64,000 nucleotides of DNA from Numida meleagris (GCF_002078875.1 NC_034414.1:29706450-29770449), one strand, 5' to 3'. Counted from the first letter of the stretch, positions 25,201 to 46,100 are shown. A program made the numbers and translations. Notes: generated by a model from the sequence alone, not told the origin.

Positions 25201-28131
25201 AAGAAATGCATTATATTTACATCCCTTTCTTATTCACAAGGGGGTAAGACAGGAGTTAAGAGCTAAGGATTAGCCACAGGTGCCCTGTGCTGACTTTTGA
25301 AGAACAAGGTGGAGTTATAAGAAGAGAATAACGATGGGAAGCCAGTGGAAGAAAACTCAGGAAGCGGGGAAACCAGACCCAATGAGTGAGCAAAGACTGA
25401 TCAAATACACAGAAGAGATTTGTTAGAACATGAAAGAAAATTGTGGGTACCAAAAACCAGGCACGTCATGTTTTCCAAGCACAGGTCTCATATACATTTC
25501 ATTATTATTCCTCTATCCTCTAATAGTACTGGTAAGAAATAGTCCTGTCTATCCCTAGTTTTACTTCTGTAAAAAGAATTTATAAAATTGAACATATATA
25601 AAGCAGCAGATACACTCACAGGTCATAAAGAACAAACAAATAATGCACTGGCAAATCTGAGAGTCCGGCTTTGTTTGGACGTTTTTGAAAAGGGAGTTCC
25701 ACAACAGCAGAATGCTCAGCACTATCCATCTCAGCTGTAGACTCCTTCCACTTCCTGATAATGAATCCTGTTCTTGCTAGTCCTAATTTTCCCTGCTTAC
25801 TGCTTCTGACAAAGAAAACAGAATTTTGCAACTTTCAGAAGTGTGCTTCCATATCCACATTCAGCAAAAAGCCTTATTTCTGTCAAACTTTTTTCTAAAA
25901 TCCTGGCTAATACACAGTTTGACAAAACATTTTTTATATGATCAAATTATTTAATTCACAAACTAAATACATTCAACAGCAGCAATGGAAATTCTTCACA
26001 GCATCAATTTAAAAAGATGTTAAGCTCCATATTCTGTAGTGGTCCAGGCATGCAGTGTTGGAATCATGTTAATCAAAAGCAAGTGATTATATTATATGGC
26101 ATCCAAACAAAGTTCAAGTTACTTGCTGGACACATAAGAACTATGTAAAAACTATTGTCCCACTTGACCATGATATACTCCAAATCTATCATTTTTCCCC
26201 AAGAGCTGTCAAGAAGCAAAGGCAGAATATGGAAAAATAACAATGGGATAAACCTTTCTCCAATCTAATGTAGCTTACAGAGAAGATGTATGATTCAGTG
26301 AAAAAGTAGGTGTATGTATAAGAACATTAAAAAGATCTTTAAGATAAATGCATTGAAAAAAACATTAAAATATACAGATAAGAAATTAACTATGAATCAC
26401 AATATATTAAGAAAGCCCTCACATGAAGTAGGCTCTGGAAGAGCAAAATACATTAAGAACATGGATACTTAGGAGCAATCGGCAATTTTTTTTAAATGCC
26501 TGGATATTCTTCATGTTTATATAGCACACTCAGCTAGAGAAGAAGGCAGTCCACTGATGAAGAGAAACCATAAAAGCTATACTATGAATATTATTACAAT
26601 ATTCTGCTTCAGAAAAAATTTCTTGAAATCTGTCATACCGTTCACATTAACAGAAATGTATCTCAGAAGTATAACTCAACTGACAATTATTTCACGTCAG
26701 CTATCTAGGAAGAAAAAACTTGGTGTATTGGCCAGAACAAAGGAGATTAAATCTTATGAAGATCTAAGATGGTTTGTCAAAGTTCACAGTACAGAACTAA
26801 CAGGAGATAAAATGACTAAAAACACTGACATGTGCAGTATTTTCTACAAACTTTGATTGCCTTATCAACAGCAGAAAATACTGATACAGAAATCTATACT
26901 CCAGTTACAATTTTCTTCTCAGTGCTCTATATAAAGTGAGTTTTGACTGCTAACAAAGAGCTTAATGTATTTTTAATATTGCAGCAAGTCACGTTCTTTT
27001 AAGTTAAAAAATGCATTACATAGGACTTCTACACTCATGCATGAAAAAAAGGGTTTGTAGTTGAAGGCAGTTAAAATTCTGCAGTTTTAGGCAAGACAAA
27101 TGCCAATTAGCTGAGGCTTCCTGAATAAATGGGGAGAATTTTCCAACAAAGGGAATAAATGCTTCCACTACACAGATAAACATTCTCACACAACAAAATT
27201 ATTCTCCTGTATGCATTACACTGACTTAAATGTTTTATTAGGGTTGCTGCATTTCTTTCCTGTATATGATAAACCTACAGAAGCGTAATGTACATGAATG
27301 CCAATGGATGCCAACATAACATCGTTATCACACCATTACACATTTTGTTCACACTACTCACTATCACTCACACTATTCCATATGCAGATTACAGAATAAA
27401 TGCAGTCGATGTGTACCAATCAGTGGTACAAAGTAATGCAATTATCTTGCCGCTTTGCAGGTTAGTACATTAATTTCACCAGCAGATCAATGCTCTGTTA
27501 ACTCACATAACAGCAAAGATAATGTAATGACATGCTAAACAGGACCTTTGGTGATACACTGATTATTTTAAACTCACATGTGGCATCCCTTTTCTTTCAA
27601 AATATCTACTGACTTCTGTGGAACTCAATGGTCAGAAAGCTACATAAAGTTGATAGGTAAAATGTGCAGCCAGGGTCATTAATGATTACAATAAATACAA
27701 ACATTCCATATTACGTCACTATTCCCAGTAACTTAATATCCTAAATCTCATTTACACTGGACTTCTTGACATATGAAAATTAGATCCTTACTTCCACTAT
27801 GCAGTGAACAAGTATAAGCTTAAGAAAAAAAATAAAAACATGGTTAATCCAAGGTGGTGACACTGTTCTGAATTCTAAGAATATATACCTCTCTCAAACC
27901 GACAGTTGAGTTCTGAATCTGTAGTTCTTTTGCCTTGTTGCCCTAAGTTGAATTAAAATTCTAAAAGCTGCAGCGTATACAGGGATGTTCATATTTCAAT
28001 AGAGGACAGTGTCCTTTAAACATTTTAGACAATAAGCTAGCTTCTGTTAAGTACACCTTGGTGGTAACGGTGAAAGCTGTCACATCAATGAAGATGTTCA
28101 CAAGCAACCCAATGGAGGGACAGCTAGGTTA

Positions 28132-28159
28132 TTAAGCGAATCAGCTAAGATTCGCTTAA
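28132..28159. repeat. Perfect 11-bp inverted repeat with 6-nt loop
   Basis: The arm ttaagcgaatc, a loop agctaa and the arm gattcgcttaa form a perfect hairpin. It stands out because CpG-containing perfect palindromes are rare in this AT-rich intron. No adjacent element or known site explains it. Confidence 0.85.
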
Positions 28160-28439
28160 TCGCTAAGTGCTCTCTTAGACCACATTCAGCAATAGAATTA
28201 AGGGAAAGAAGATGCATTAGTGCTCATTGTCATAAGGAAAGATTCCACTTTGCTGAAAACAGATCAGTGGGGCTTTAAAGGGAAGAGTAAACTTCTTTGA
28301 GGACAAGGGCATTTGAGGTTTGTTTTCAAATATCTGTAATACCTTGTACTTCATCCTTTTTGCTATGCAGGGCTGTATTTCGAAAATCTGTGTAAAGCTT
28401 CTTGTCACATATATTTCCTCATATCTATGCCACCTGAAG

Positions 28440-29075
28440 AGCTCAACTGTAAAAGAGAAGTGGAGGGGTTTGTAAGGATACCAGGAAGGAGTGTACCTAT
28501 TAAAGCTATAGGAAAGATATCATTCAAGAAGTCCAATGATACCCTGAGAAGCTGAAGAAAAGGTGGAAAGATCCTCGATTCAGTTCACTTTGCAGATGCT
28601 TAGAACAATGTGATAAGTGGCTAGCGATCCATGTCAATCTCTGCTCACTCTGATGGAACTTCTGAATGAAACTCTTGTCCAAGAAAGCTCCAGGTGAATT
28701 TTGTTCCACGTGAACTTCACAAAGCAAATGAGACATGCAATGCCAATGCACAGAACTCCTTGCTCAAAGTGTTCCTCGCATTTTGAAAAAGCATTTTTAA
28801 AAGGAAAAAAAATCAGACAACAAAATAACTTCAATGAACGGTGCAAATTTAAAAGAGATGGCCAACAGCTGGCCTGAAATCTTGCCAAACTTGTCACTGG
28901 TTGTTATCGAGTGACCATCATAAATCTTCTCTAAGGCATTCAATGTCCAGTTTCCAATGTAGTAGTTCGAGAGAAATATGTTCCAAACATGTTTTGAATT
29001 TCTGACCTTCAGGACCCCAATCTGTCAAAGACCTTTCCTGTAAATAACTTCCTACAGTCACCACTGTAGGTTCAA
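28440..29075. other. Unidentified coding-like block
   Basis: This ~630-bp block has higher GC and longer, more protein-like open pieces than its surroundings on both strands. Minus-strand pieces include DKFGKISGQLLAISFKFAPF and TWNKIHLELSWTRVSF, interrupted by stops and frameshifts. No splice-bounded frame fits gephyrin. I do not recognise the protein. An old processed pseudogene or the decayed interior of a DNA transposon are both possible. Confidence 0.25.
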
Positions 29076-29777
29076 ATAAAAAGCTCTTCACTGAAACAAG
29101 CAGGTTTCCATAAATCTCAGTATCAGGAAATGCCTACAGAAATTCTTGTCAGAGAATATGAAATGCTACCATGAAACTGATCAAAAATAGACAAATAATC
29201 ACTTTCCCTTCAAATAAGTAAATATACTGCTGAATTGAAAAAATCAAATTCTATTCCATGTTTCTGAAATGCTCCTTTTGAATTGATAACACATTTTCAG
29301 GGAAAGACTAAAAAGTGTATTTCTGATGCGTTTCAAGGTTTCACTAGACTAAAAAAGTGGTATCTTGTAGCTTAATAAAATACTAACTGGTTGCGAAGAA
29401 AAACAAACACAGGAAACACTTTGCACATTAGAGACTCTTTCATATGACTCTGTGTGTAAAGCTGATTTCCACGAATTCAAGAATTGTTCTGGATGCACTA
29501 GATTAGTACAGATAATTAATTCCCAACTATGCTAACATCCCTCCTTAGCCCTGCTAGATAAAGAAGGAAACTGAATTTTGACACTGCTGTACTATTTAAT
29601 ACAGATTGCTGAATATGGCAGTACTTGAAAAATAAGTGTTCAAGAAAAAAAAACACCACAAAACCTAAATCAAATAAGTACTTCTATTGAAATTCAATTT
29701 TCCGCTTAAATTTGATGGCACAAGTCTTTATTCTGCCTCTCTGGAGAGCTGTTGATGGGTTTATTTTGGAAATAACG

Positions 29778-29794
29778 AACAAACAAACAAACAA
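29778..29794. repeat. (CAAA)n tract
   Basis: Four units of ACAA/CAAA type. Confidence 0.85.
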
Positions 29795-32619
29795 GTAAAA
29801 TCCCCTCTATTTTTCAGCTGTTCTCCAAACTGAATCTTCTAATTTTAAGAAGGATTTTAGTGGACTTTACCACTTCATTATTCATTATTTATAATGGTTT
29901 TTTTGTTGTTGTCGTCGTTTTTTTTTTACCTCCCAAGCACACCAAGATGCTTCTTTCTTAGTTAAAATGTCTCACTTTTGAATCTGTGGAATTTTGCATT
30001 TTTATCTAACAATGTTCAGAGTTCCTAAACAAAATTTAAACTAAAACAAGATGAGGAAAAAATGGCAATGGCTAAATGTAAAATAATGTTATATTTTAAT
30101 CAGTAATGGATTTGAAAAATACCGCTGCACTTTAATGAGGAGAACCTGGGAGGATACAGTAGCTTACATGTTAGCAAGCAGGTCTTAAACCTGGCTACTC
30201 CGGTATACATTCTCCCAGTATCATTCTTTTACTTTTTTTTTTTTTTTTAATTTTTAGCAGGATAAAATATATAATTCAGCCTCTGTGTCTACGAACAGCC
30301 ACCATTTTTACAAGAAAAAAGCAAGAACGCTTGCAGTACTTGGAGTGTGATTTCATCTACCTAGATCATCCTAAAAATTTAAACAATCCAAAAGCAAGTT
30401 TCTAGGCAGAAAAGATAATAGCAAATGTAAATTTCCAATTTATAAAAAAGAAAACTTTAATTGGGAATTTAGTGCAGGTATGTTAAAATATATTCACATA
30501 CTTTTAATATTGTTCTCACTTTGATGATCATTTTAAGAAGAAATAGTATACATCAAGATAAAAGAAATGAAAAATTTACTGTATCTAATTTACACAGTGT
30601 CCAACTTATGTCTAAAACTACAGCTTGCAAACCGTGTCTTGAACAGCATTTCATTAATTAATAAGTTCTAGTAAGCAACCTGATCTTTCTTCTATTGAAA
30701 AAGCAGTAATTGATAGAAAACCATCTTCCCAACCCTCGTTCACATGGCAGTTGCATATTAAAAAGTTCTGACACTAGACCAAAAACATAAATCATAGTTA
30801 CATTTAATTTTAATTTTTAGCTCATTTGACTGAAAACTTGAGCCAATATCTAGGTTCAATATTAAAGCTATGACTCATGACAAAAGGTGTTCAAAGCACC
30901 ATTTTTATGTTGACGCAAGCATGAGAGATGAGATGATCAAGATTAGAACAATTTTTTTTTTTTTGCCACAGGAATAAGACTTGTCTGTCTTCTTCTCTTT
31001 TCTTTTAAGTTTAAATCTGTTTTTTTTTTCCCTGAATGTTTTTATTTCAGAAATTCTTTAGAACTGAAACATTTACATAAGCAAATTTAAAGATATGCTA
31101 CTTTTTAGATGAGGAATATCAGGTGTTTACATGAATGTAAACAAGAATGATGAAGACAACAGTTCTTATTAGGAGATACAGAAAGTGATTAACTAGCAAA
31201 ATTAAATCTATTGTGCAAAGAAGAATATGTTTATGGAGTGATGGATAGACAAGAGAACTGTTTTGCTAGAATCTAAAACAACTTTGAAAATAAGTCTTGC
31301 TTCCTCATTTTAGCTGTCAGATTCCTACAAACTCATGTAGGAATTAGAAGATCTCTATCATGACTACAAATTTGCAAGCATGTATCTTAACAACACTAGG
31401 GGCTTTATCTGTTTCAGCTTAAATTAAAAATTACAGATAGGGGAAAGACAGATAACCAGCAATCAAAGAACAGAAAAAAGATAATTTTTCTTAAGCAGAA
31501 TGTAATGATTGTAAGGAATGAGGTAGAGAGATAGAAAAAAACATCACTCTTAAAAGTACCATAATGAGTTTCTTAGACTTCTTCATGATCAAAGGTACAC
31601 TAAAAGAAACTTTGCACATTGAAGAACTGAGTATCAGTTAGACTGATGATCTTGCAAAGTGAAGCACTTTGAACACTTCTTGTCACTGAAATGTACTCCT
31701 GGTGATAATTTAAATCCTGCCCTTGGTCTTCTATATCTGCTTCATTTGACTTTGACACACAGTATTGGCAAAAAAAAATACACAGTGATTACATCATTTA
31801 TATATGGGAGAAGCAAAGACTTGAACTTGAAAGCTGTAATTTTCTTTTATACTAGTATCATCCCTAAGATTAGAAAAAAAATCAGAAGTTTGAAGCAATG
31901 ACTCAGTTATCTGGATAACTTAAAAGAATGTATTCTTATATAAGTTATCTGAAGCTGTAGGTATAAAATTTTAACACTACAGGTTTTATAAAAGCCCCCA
32001 GTGTCAACACTAGGCAAAAATTCCCATTTACATTTGTAAAAGGTATTTTACACTGGGTATTATATTGGTTTTGTATCTGAAAAGAACACCGCATTTAATT
32101 TCATGAAAATGACATCCACCAAAATGTACAAAAACATAGGAAGATATTACAATCTAGGCAACTATTGGAAATTATATAAAAAAACTTGCAAGCCATATTG
32201 TGTCATCTTAAACTTTTGTCATGTGTATATTCAGCAAATTCACTTGACCTTGTTGAGAAGGTATTAAAACTTTTAGAATACCAAAACCATATTGTTAGAG
32301 GTAAAAATATGTCACAATCACTATGATACTTAGGACTGAATAACCGAAAAGGACTGTTAGTGCAGTTTTCCCTAGAGTAAAACTTAAGATTGCCTCTCTA
32401 TCTGAATCCTTCCACTATAAACATGTGGCTCTTCGAGCCACAGTGGATTTTGCTTAAAACTTGAACACAATTTATAGAACAAGGAAGGCATTCTACAGGG
32501 ATTTATTAAATGGTAACACAAGAAAGTTTGCTTAGTTTTGGGGATATAAGTAATGATACATAGAGTAGTCCCAATGGAAATTTGTCTTGAAAACCACCAA
32601 AGAATGAATAGTGAAAAAT

Positions 32620-32765
32620 ACAGAATCACAGAACTGTTTGGAAGGGACCACTGAGATCATCATGTTCCAATCCCCCTGCCATGGGCAAAGATATCTCCCA
32701 CTAGACCCACCCAGCCCAGCCCTGAACACCTCACCTCCAGGGAGGGGGCACCCACAATCTCTCTC
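32620..32765 (-). mobile_element. CR1 3' end fragment
   Basis: The segment begins acagaatcacagaactgttt and continues through gaagggaccactgagatcat, ccatgggcaaagatatctcc and ctgaacacctcacctccagg. The order matches the antisense CR1 3' UTR and the last ORF2 codons. It is moderately diverged and 5'-truncated. Confidence 0.9.
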
Positions 32766-34092
32766 AGATTCCTTCTTTTTTCAGGAAATTTAACTTCTGA
32801 AGAGTGATTGAAATATGCAGGTTCAAAGTGACTACTCATTGTTTACTACTTTCTTACAGAGATTTTCAGAAAACATGGAAGATGAAGTATAAACAATAAA
32901 GACACCTAAAATTAAATCTTGTATTTTGTGCTTGTCTACATACTCTGCACATACATATAAACAACATTATTTTTTTCCAAAACGTAATTATGAAAAGGTA
33001 AAGACTTTTCATAACAGATCAATCAAGAGTATTAGTAATGCACTCTCTCATACCTTCTTTCCAACACACTCATGCATTAGTAACCTGCTACTTACATTTA
33101 TTCAATACAGGTGTTCCCATCATTGCAGAAGCTTGATTTTTATTTTTTTTCTGAGAGGGACACACAACTTTCTGCTATTCAGCAAATTCAGTAAGAGAGA
33201 TGTAAGATTTTATGTACATTTAGGACAAAAAATACAAGAAACTGGTGCAACAAAATAAACTGGAAAATGTTTCACAAAGAAATCTAGCGCTACTAATTCT
33301 CTGGCTAGAGCACCATTCAAAACAGTAACCATAATCAAAGGCAATTAATTGTTTTCTGCTGAAACTTCCTCTCCTTTGTTTCAGTTCATATATACATGCT
33401 TAGGAGTCCTGAAGAGAGATCCTCAACCAGAAAATGAGAATACGGAGAAGATACACACTTGGAGATCAAAGAAATAAAAAAGCTGGAGTATCAGCTAGAT
33501 GTTACAATTCATTTTTATACACACTGCTCTGTTAATCTGTGGATTAAAAGGTTAAGTATGAATTACATTATACTGCATTATTAGAAAGCCAGGATCCAGA
33601 AGGAAAAACATAGCAAGTGAAGACGTTTGGACATATTGACAATCTTGAAGAATATGAATGAACCATATTTCTAGACAAATTCAGATGATGTTTGAGAACT
33701 TGAGGGTAAACAGAAAGACTGAAAAAAAGGATACCAAGAATAGTTAGGATTTTCATTTTTCAAAATACATAAAACAAAGAGCTTTCTAACTGGCAAAGGA
33801 GTTTATGCTTCTGTGCAAAATCCAACCTCCAGGTAACTGGAACCTTGTTGGAGTTGAGATTATTCTTCACATTTATTTTCTTGCTTTTAACAGTTGGGTT
33901 TTCCTTAAATTTTTCCTTAAAGCAGCTTGTACTACCCACTTCTGGAAGACATTAAAGAAAAACTAGACTAGGTAGATGTTTCATGACAACTCCTGTTTTA
34001 AAAGTGGTGTGGTCTCTCCTGTTCTGAACAAAATCTGATTTTGCAGAAATACATGAAAAATAGGGCTTAACATAAAATACTAATTATCAGCT

Positions 34093-34142
34093 GTCCTGGG
34101 CCATATGCAGCCTGCAGGCCACAGGTTGGACATGTCTGGTCT
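34093..34142. mobile_element. hAT-Charlie terminal fragment
   Basis: The sequence gcctgcaggccacaggttgg followed by acatgtctgg is, reverse-complemented, a ccagacatgtccaacctgtg-type terminus nearly identical to the left end of the hAT element at 55383. Only about 50 bp are recognisable and no partner end was found nearby, so it is a solo remnant. Confidence 0.65.
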
Positions 34143-35338
34143 AGAAGAATGCATTCTGCTTCACAACTGATAAGGTTCACACCTTTCTACAGTGATACCT
34201 TCCTTAAAACAGCTTCTCTGTTTTGTATTCCTCTTCTGCTCAAGAGTTCTGACGTAATAAGCTCTGAGTTTCTATTTTTAGCCGTCAGACAAGTGACAGT
34301 TTCTTTAGTAAAAAATGAAGGAACTGCATGTAGATATAATTCACTGAATATCTTCTTAAGAAAAGCAGAATATAATGAAGCTTAGTATGCTGTCTATCAG
34401 AATAATTTTGACTCTGTTACAGTGCAGGTGAGTACTGCATAAAACTCTCCTAGAGACTAAACCAAAACATTTCTATGGGTGGTTGCCTGTAAATCTTGTT
34501 CGCTAACAGAAATGAGAAAGCAGGAAGAAGAATTAGCAGATGCTGGTAATCATTTTAGCAAGCAGAACAGTCTTCAAGGATCACAAATTAGATGAGGAAG
34601 AATGTTATTGTTCACCATCTGCTATGAGTTTATTAGAATGTCTGCATCTGGTACCACAAAACGATCACTGCAACATGAACACATGAAGCGAATTCTGGCA
34701 GAGCTTTCTTCTGCTGGAAAGAATCCTGCTACAGGTGGACATTACAGGCCTTGCCACTGGTCAATTCACTTAGTCTTTGATGTATGCAATATAAGGTGTT
34801 TAAAAAGATAATATAATAGAGTTCACTTGAACAATTAGATGGCTTAGTATAATCGGTAAGAAGTGAACAATAATCCCACAAGGTTGGCATTAAAACTTTC
34901 TTACTATTAAATTTAGGCTGTTTTTTGTTTCCAAGTGTCAGGCAGCAAATATCTAAGGTTGAGCAAAATTAGTTGGTTTGAAATTGTCTTAAACTTATCA
35001 ATAACAGAGCAGGGCAGAGACTTGCCCCAGCTCAGGCTAAAAATTTGCACACACGTTTTGTCAACAAAATACTACTTGTTTAACACTGTTACTCAGTGGC
35101 AGGATTATCTATGTTCCTGGGGATATGAGTCACATTCAAGGCATTAATGATTTCATATTCATGACTGATATTGCAGGAGCTAACATGAAACTTCGAAATT
35201 GTAACATGTTGGTAGACCCCCATATTAAATCGTGCAAAAGTGCACACAGAATAAAGTACAGTCTTGGATTTATCTATTACCGAGAATGATACATCCCTTG
35301 CATGCAAACCAACCTTTCTTTGCAGAGGTAGTACATTA

Positions 35339-40578
<5,240 letters not shown>

Positions 40579-40686
40579 CGGTTCTTCTGCACTGCCTGCT
40601 GCATGATGGCAATAACTGATGAGACCAGGAATGGGCTGTTCACCTTTTGCCATAATAACTGCTGAACTGGTGTAGGATGGATGTTT
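40579..40686 (-). CDS. GPHN: Gephyrin C3 cassette exon (36 residues, alternatively spliced)
   Basis: A 108-bp phase-0 exon with acceptor tgcattag and donor gtaagatg lies 1.1 kb downstream of the residue-243 exon. It encodes a peptide beginning [20 protein letters not shown] and ending in a [20 protein letters not shown] tail. This aligns without gaps to the mammalian C3 cassette (36 residues, remembered as NHPFYTSPAVFMANHGQPIP followed by GLISYSHHATGSADKR), which is inserted after Lys243. In mammals the cassette is mostly skipped in neurons and included in non-neuronal tissue such as liver, and Nova proteins have been linked to its skipping. About a dozen substitutions separate this copy from the mammalian one, while the constitutive exons on either side are essentially unchanged. 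Length, phase, position and splice sites all agree, so I am confident in the identity. Confidence 0.94.
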
Positions 40687-42065
<1,379 letters not shown>

Positions 42066-42859
42066 CTATGCACAAGAAGAGAAATGACTATGAATAGTTA
42101 CCCACAAAGGCAAATAGGGATTTTTTTTTCCTTAGGGGATATTTGGGATTTTGATGCATCTTTTCACCTCATTATAAATAAAACTCAAAATGCCCATTAC
42201 CACTGCTCTTAGAACAAAACAAAACAAAACCAAAACCCCAACAACTAACCAGCCAAAAAGCCACTAGAACAGGAACTGAGGACTCAGAAATATAGTTTTT
42301 CATTTTCATGCAAATATAATAAGCTGTGCAACAGTCAAGAGTTAATGCAATTAAGCTAATACTGGATTAAAACTTAGGAAAACAAGAGTTGAAATTTTCA
42401 TGAGTACATAATACAGAAACACATTTATAGCAGTTGGCAGAATGCTACAGAAATGCAGAATAAAAACATTAACTCTATCCCTGCAAGGTTATTAGCTTCA
42501 AATAATTTCTATTACGCTCTTTTACAATTTGAGACTGTTTCATAATGGTTGCCATAATTGTACTTTTACATAATGTTATATATTTTTTTTTATTAATGGA
42601 TTTATCCTTTGGGCTGGAGGAATCACAGACAGTACTGATGTCATTATAATTTTAAGTAGCTAAAAAAAAAAATTACCTTTTGTAATTTATTTTTCAAACC
42701 TCTCCTTGCTCTGTGATTTAAAAACAATCAAAAAGTTTATTTTGTATGGTCGGAGAAGAGAAAAAACACAGATGCTGTGTAACCATTCTTGTTCTGTAAC
42801 GGGTGTATGTATTTCTAGATACCTTTAGCTATTTCACTAAATAAAAGAATCATTCATCT

Positions 42860-43135
42860 TGCAAGGAACCTCAGAAAGTCATTAAAATACTGAATTCAGA
42901 CAGGTTGCTCTGGGCTTTGTTCAGCCTAGTCTTGAAAAAATCCAAGAACAGAGACTTCACAACCTTTCTGGACAACCTGTTCTAATGACTAATTATCCTT
43001 ATAGTGTTTTTTTGTGTTTTGTTTTGTTTTTTTTAATCTTTTTATCCAGTTGGAAGTTCCCTTTCTTCAATTTATGACTACTGCCTCTCATCCTCTTCCC
43101 AGGCACCTTGGAGTAAAGAGTTTTCTTCATGTCAC
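42860..43135 (-). mobile_element. Old CR1 fragment with internal T-rich insertion
   Basis: Diverged CR1 sequence is recognisable from gacaggttgctctgggcttt through aacctttctggacaacctgt and, after a T-rich tract (43006-43044), tggaagttccctttcttcaa and actactgcctctcatcctct. These blocks follow the order of the antisense CR1 ORF2 end. Edges are approximate because divergence is high. It is clearly older than the copy at 49456-50733. Confidence 0.75.
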
Positions 43136-46100
43136 ATCTGCAGACTGCATACATATATTGAATTACTGGAAAATGATGGCAAGGTCACAACAATGAATTG
43201 CCAAGGCGGTACAGTTAGGGAACGTACAAGTTGACAGAGGAAGCTGATATTATTCCTTTAGTTGCATTTCATCTTTTGTTTCATTTCAACCATAAGGAAG
43301 ATTTCTCAAAATGTAATACTAGATTTTAAAGTGTACAGAAACTAAATAATGATATTTTGTAAACAGATACTTTAGCAGCTATTTTCAACAAATAAAAATG
43401 ACTATGTAAACAAACCATCCATCAAAGAAAAGCAGAATTTATATAAGGCATTTTGTAAGTCAAAAACGTGACTCACAACCACTCTACTTCCTCAAAACCT
43501 CTAAATAAGAATCTATCTTCCAATCATGCCTTTAAAAGTAATGAAAAGTCAGACTACTTCACAGATTCATAAATTCTATAAACATTTGATTTGTCAGCCT
43601 GAAGAACTGGAGTAAGCAGATGAGCACGAGTTGCTGTATATAATGAATGTGTATTAAAAATTTATTTGTAAATATAGTAAAGAAATATAATTTCTAATGT
43701 AACTATAAAGCTCAGAGGTATTGAATCTCCAGAGTATTATTTTAAAAGTGGTTTAAAACATTGAGGTATACAACCATCCTTACTTCAGTGAAAAAGCTCA
43801 CCTCAAGCAAGTGGTAAACAAGGAGATCTGACTACAAATAATGAAAATGTACACTAATTATTAACTCATTAGCAAGCAAACTCCCCACTCCTACCACTGA
43901 AATAAATCCCTGTTGACTTAACTGTTGATGAATTAGTTCCCAACTATGCTATTTCTAACACTCATTGTTTTAGGCAATTGTTAGTACAATTATGTAAATT
44001 GCCATATACCCAAAGATTTCAATGAATATCTGGTAATTTCATATTTTGCCTCCTCTAACAGTATTAAATAACTTTTTAAAGGCTGAAATGACATGAAACA
44101 GACTGGAACAACACAAAAATTGAAGTAGTCTACAAATCTGTGTTCAGTGGTACATTCCTCATAAGTTCTCTGGAGAAAATACGTTTGGCATCGCCTGCAT
44201 CTTTCCTTTTGCTCACTACCATGGCAGAGGAGCAAAGAATGCTTGAGATTCTAGCAGGCAACTGAGCACAGAGAGCTTCTCTGAAGTGAAGCAGAAATGC
44301 CTAGCTAGCATCTCTGATGACTGCAAAGACAATGTCATGGCTACAGCAACAAATGGTGAATTTGAAACACCAACAAATTTTCTGCTTTGGATTACAAGGT
44401 TTTTTACTCTCTATTGTACTATACTAGTGTTACATAAAATAAAGAGCGTACCAAAATGTCTTTTTCAATTAGCTACTAGAAGTATAGGTAGGAATGGTTA
44501 CATTGCTATGATACCAGTGGACATACCTTGGATATTTTCTCTACGAGATAGCTAGCACACTAGTCAAAAATGATTTATTTTACTTATTTGCAAGATTAAA
44601 ACTTAAATCTGCAATTTAAAATTTGACTCTATGATCTTATTCCAACAGTGTTATTTCCAGTATCAAACAGCCTGAGTTGGAGAGTCCCTGATGATTCCTT
44701 TCACAGAAAGGCTTAGACTCCTTGGTAAGGAAAGTTTCTATTCTGGTGCTCTGATCAAGCTTAAGTAAACAGTTGTTAGCCACACTTCAATTGAGGTTAC
44801 TGTAGTAGCCTTCTTCCTTCTACTTCTATTACATTATCGGTTTTGACCTAAGAATACACAATTCTCCTTCCCTAAGTGAAATCTCCACTCATAAAAAAAG
44901 AGAAAATACAGCAAGAGGGAAAGAGTTTTACATACTCCATTTAGACTACTCTTGTCTTCATCTCCTTCAATTTTGCATTGTGTCCATTTTTGAGATGGAC
45001 ATTTACACTGCTGTCACATTGCATTAATATTTAGTATTTTATTAATGAAATAAGAACACTGGTGCAATTTCATAGCTTTAATATAAGCTTCTTACATGAC
45101 TGTATTAATAAGATAAAAAGAATATTTGCAAGTCATAAAAGAGAAAAATGAGAGAAATGCCTGGTAGCAACCTGTCCTATTTGGTTCCCGAGAACCAGTA
45201 TGTTAAGGAAGCATTTCCTATACTATGCATCTTAAAAGTCTTTGCTGAAATCTCATGTTTTGAAGATGTTTTATGTTTAAATAAATTATGACAGAACAGA
45301 TGATCAACATCACAGGAATAAATAAAGCTCATAACAATCTTTCTTATATAAGAAAATCAAGCTTTTTTTTTTATTTTTTCTGGCAGAATTACCTTTTTAT
45401 TAATCACTTATATTTCAAACTATTACTAAAATACTTAGTAACATATTTCTCTTCTTTTCCTCATCCTCCTTACCTAACTTCACAGTCTGAGTGCCTCCAG
45501 GCAAAAAAAGACATTTTTTTTCCCTGCACCTGGTACATTAGGGATGCTACTGAACACTACAAAAATCAGTAGACTGCAAGCTATTCCACTTCTTTCATAA
45601 GTCAGTAAAAGAAGTACAGATTTCTGAAAAAAAAAGTACAGACTTCTTACCAGTGCACCAATTCTCTAAGGTGTGGATTTAATTGCTGTGGTCAGACAGT
45701 TTTTAAGAAGGTTGCTGATGTAGTATGAGCCCTGGAGAATGATTCCCACGATTGATATGGGAATCTACTTTAGCAGATTTGTATCACTGTATAGCCCAAT
45801 ATTCAGTTTAGCAGAGTATGTGTGAAGAAAGCTGCCCTTCCAGATCTATCAGCCAACTATGCAGATAGAAAGACCCATGAAAAGATTGAACCTTACAAAC
45901 TCAGAAAGAGTCCTCCTGACGTCTACTTGTGAAGAACTGTCTCATCCTTAGAAGCATTATGCTTCACAGAAAGGCAATTTCTTCCAATTATGAACAAATC
46001 ACCACTCACAGCAGATACTCAGGAGTATCACTGCAATAGCTTTTTCTCAAATAATATTGTATAAGAGATATCAAACATATGGGCTCAGATCTCTTCCATG

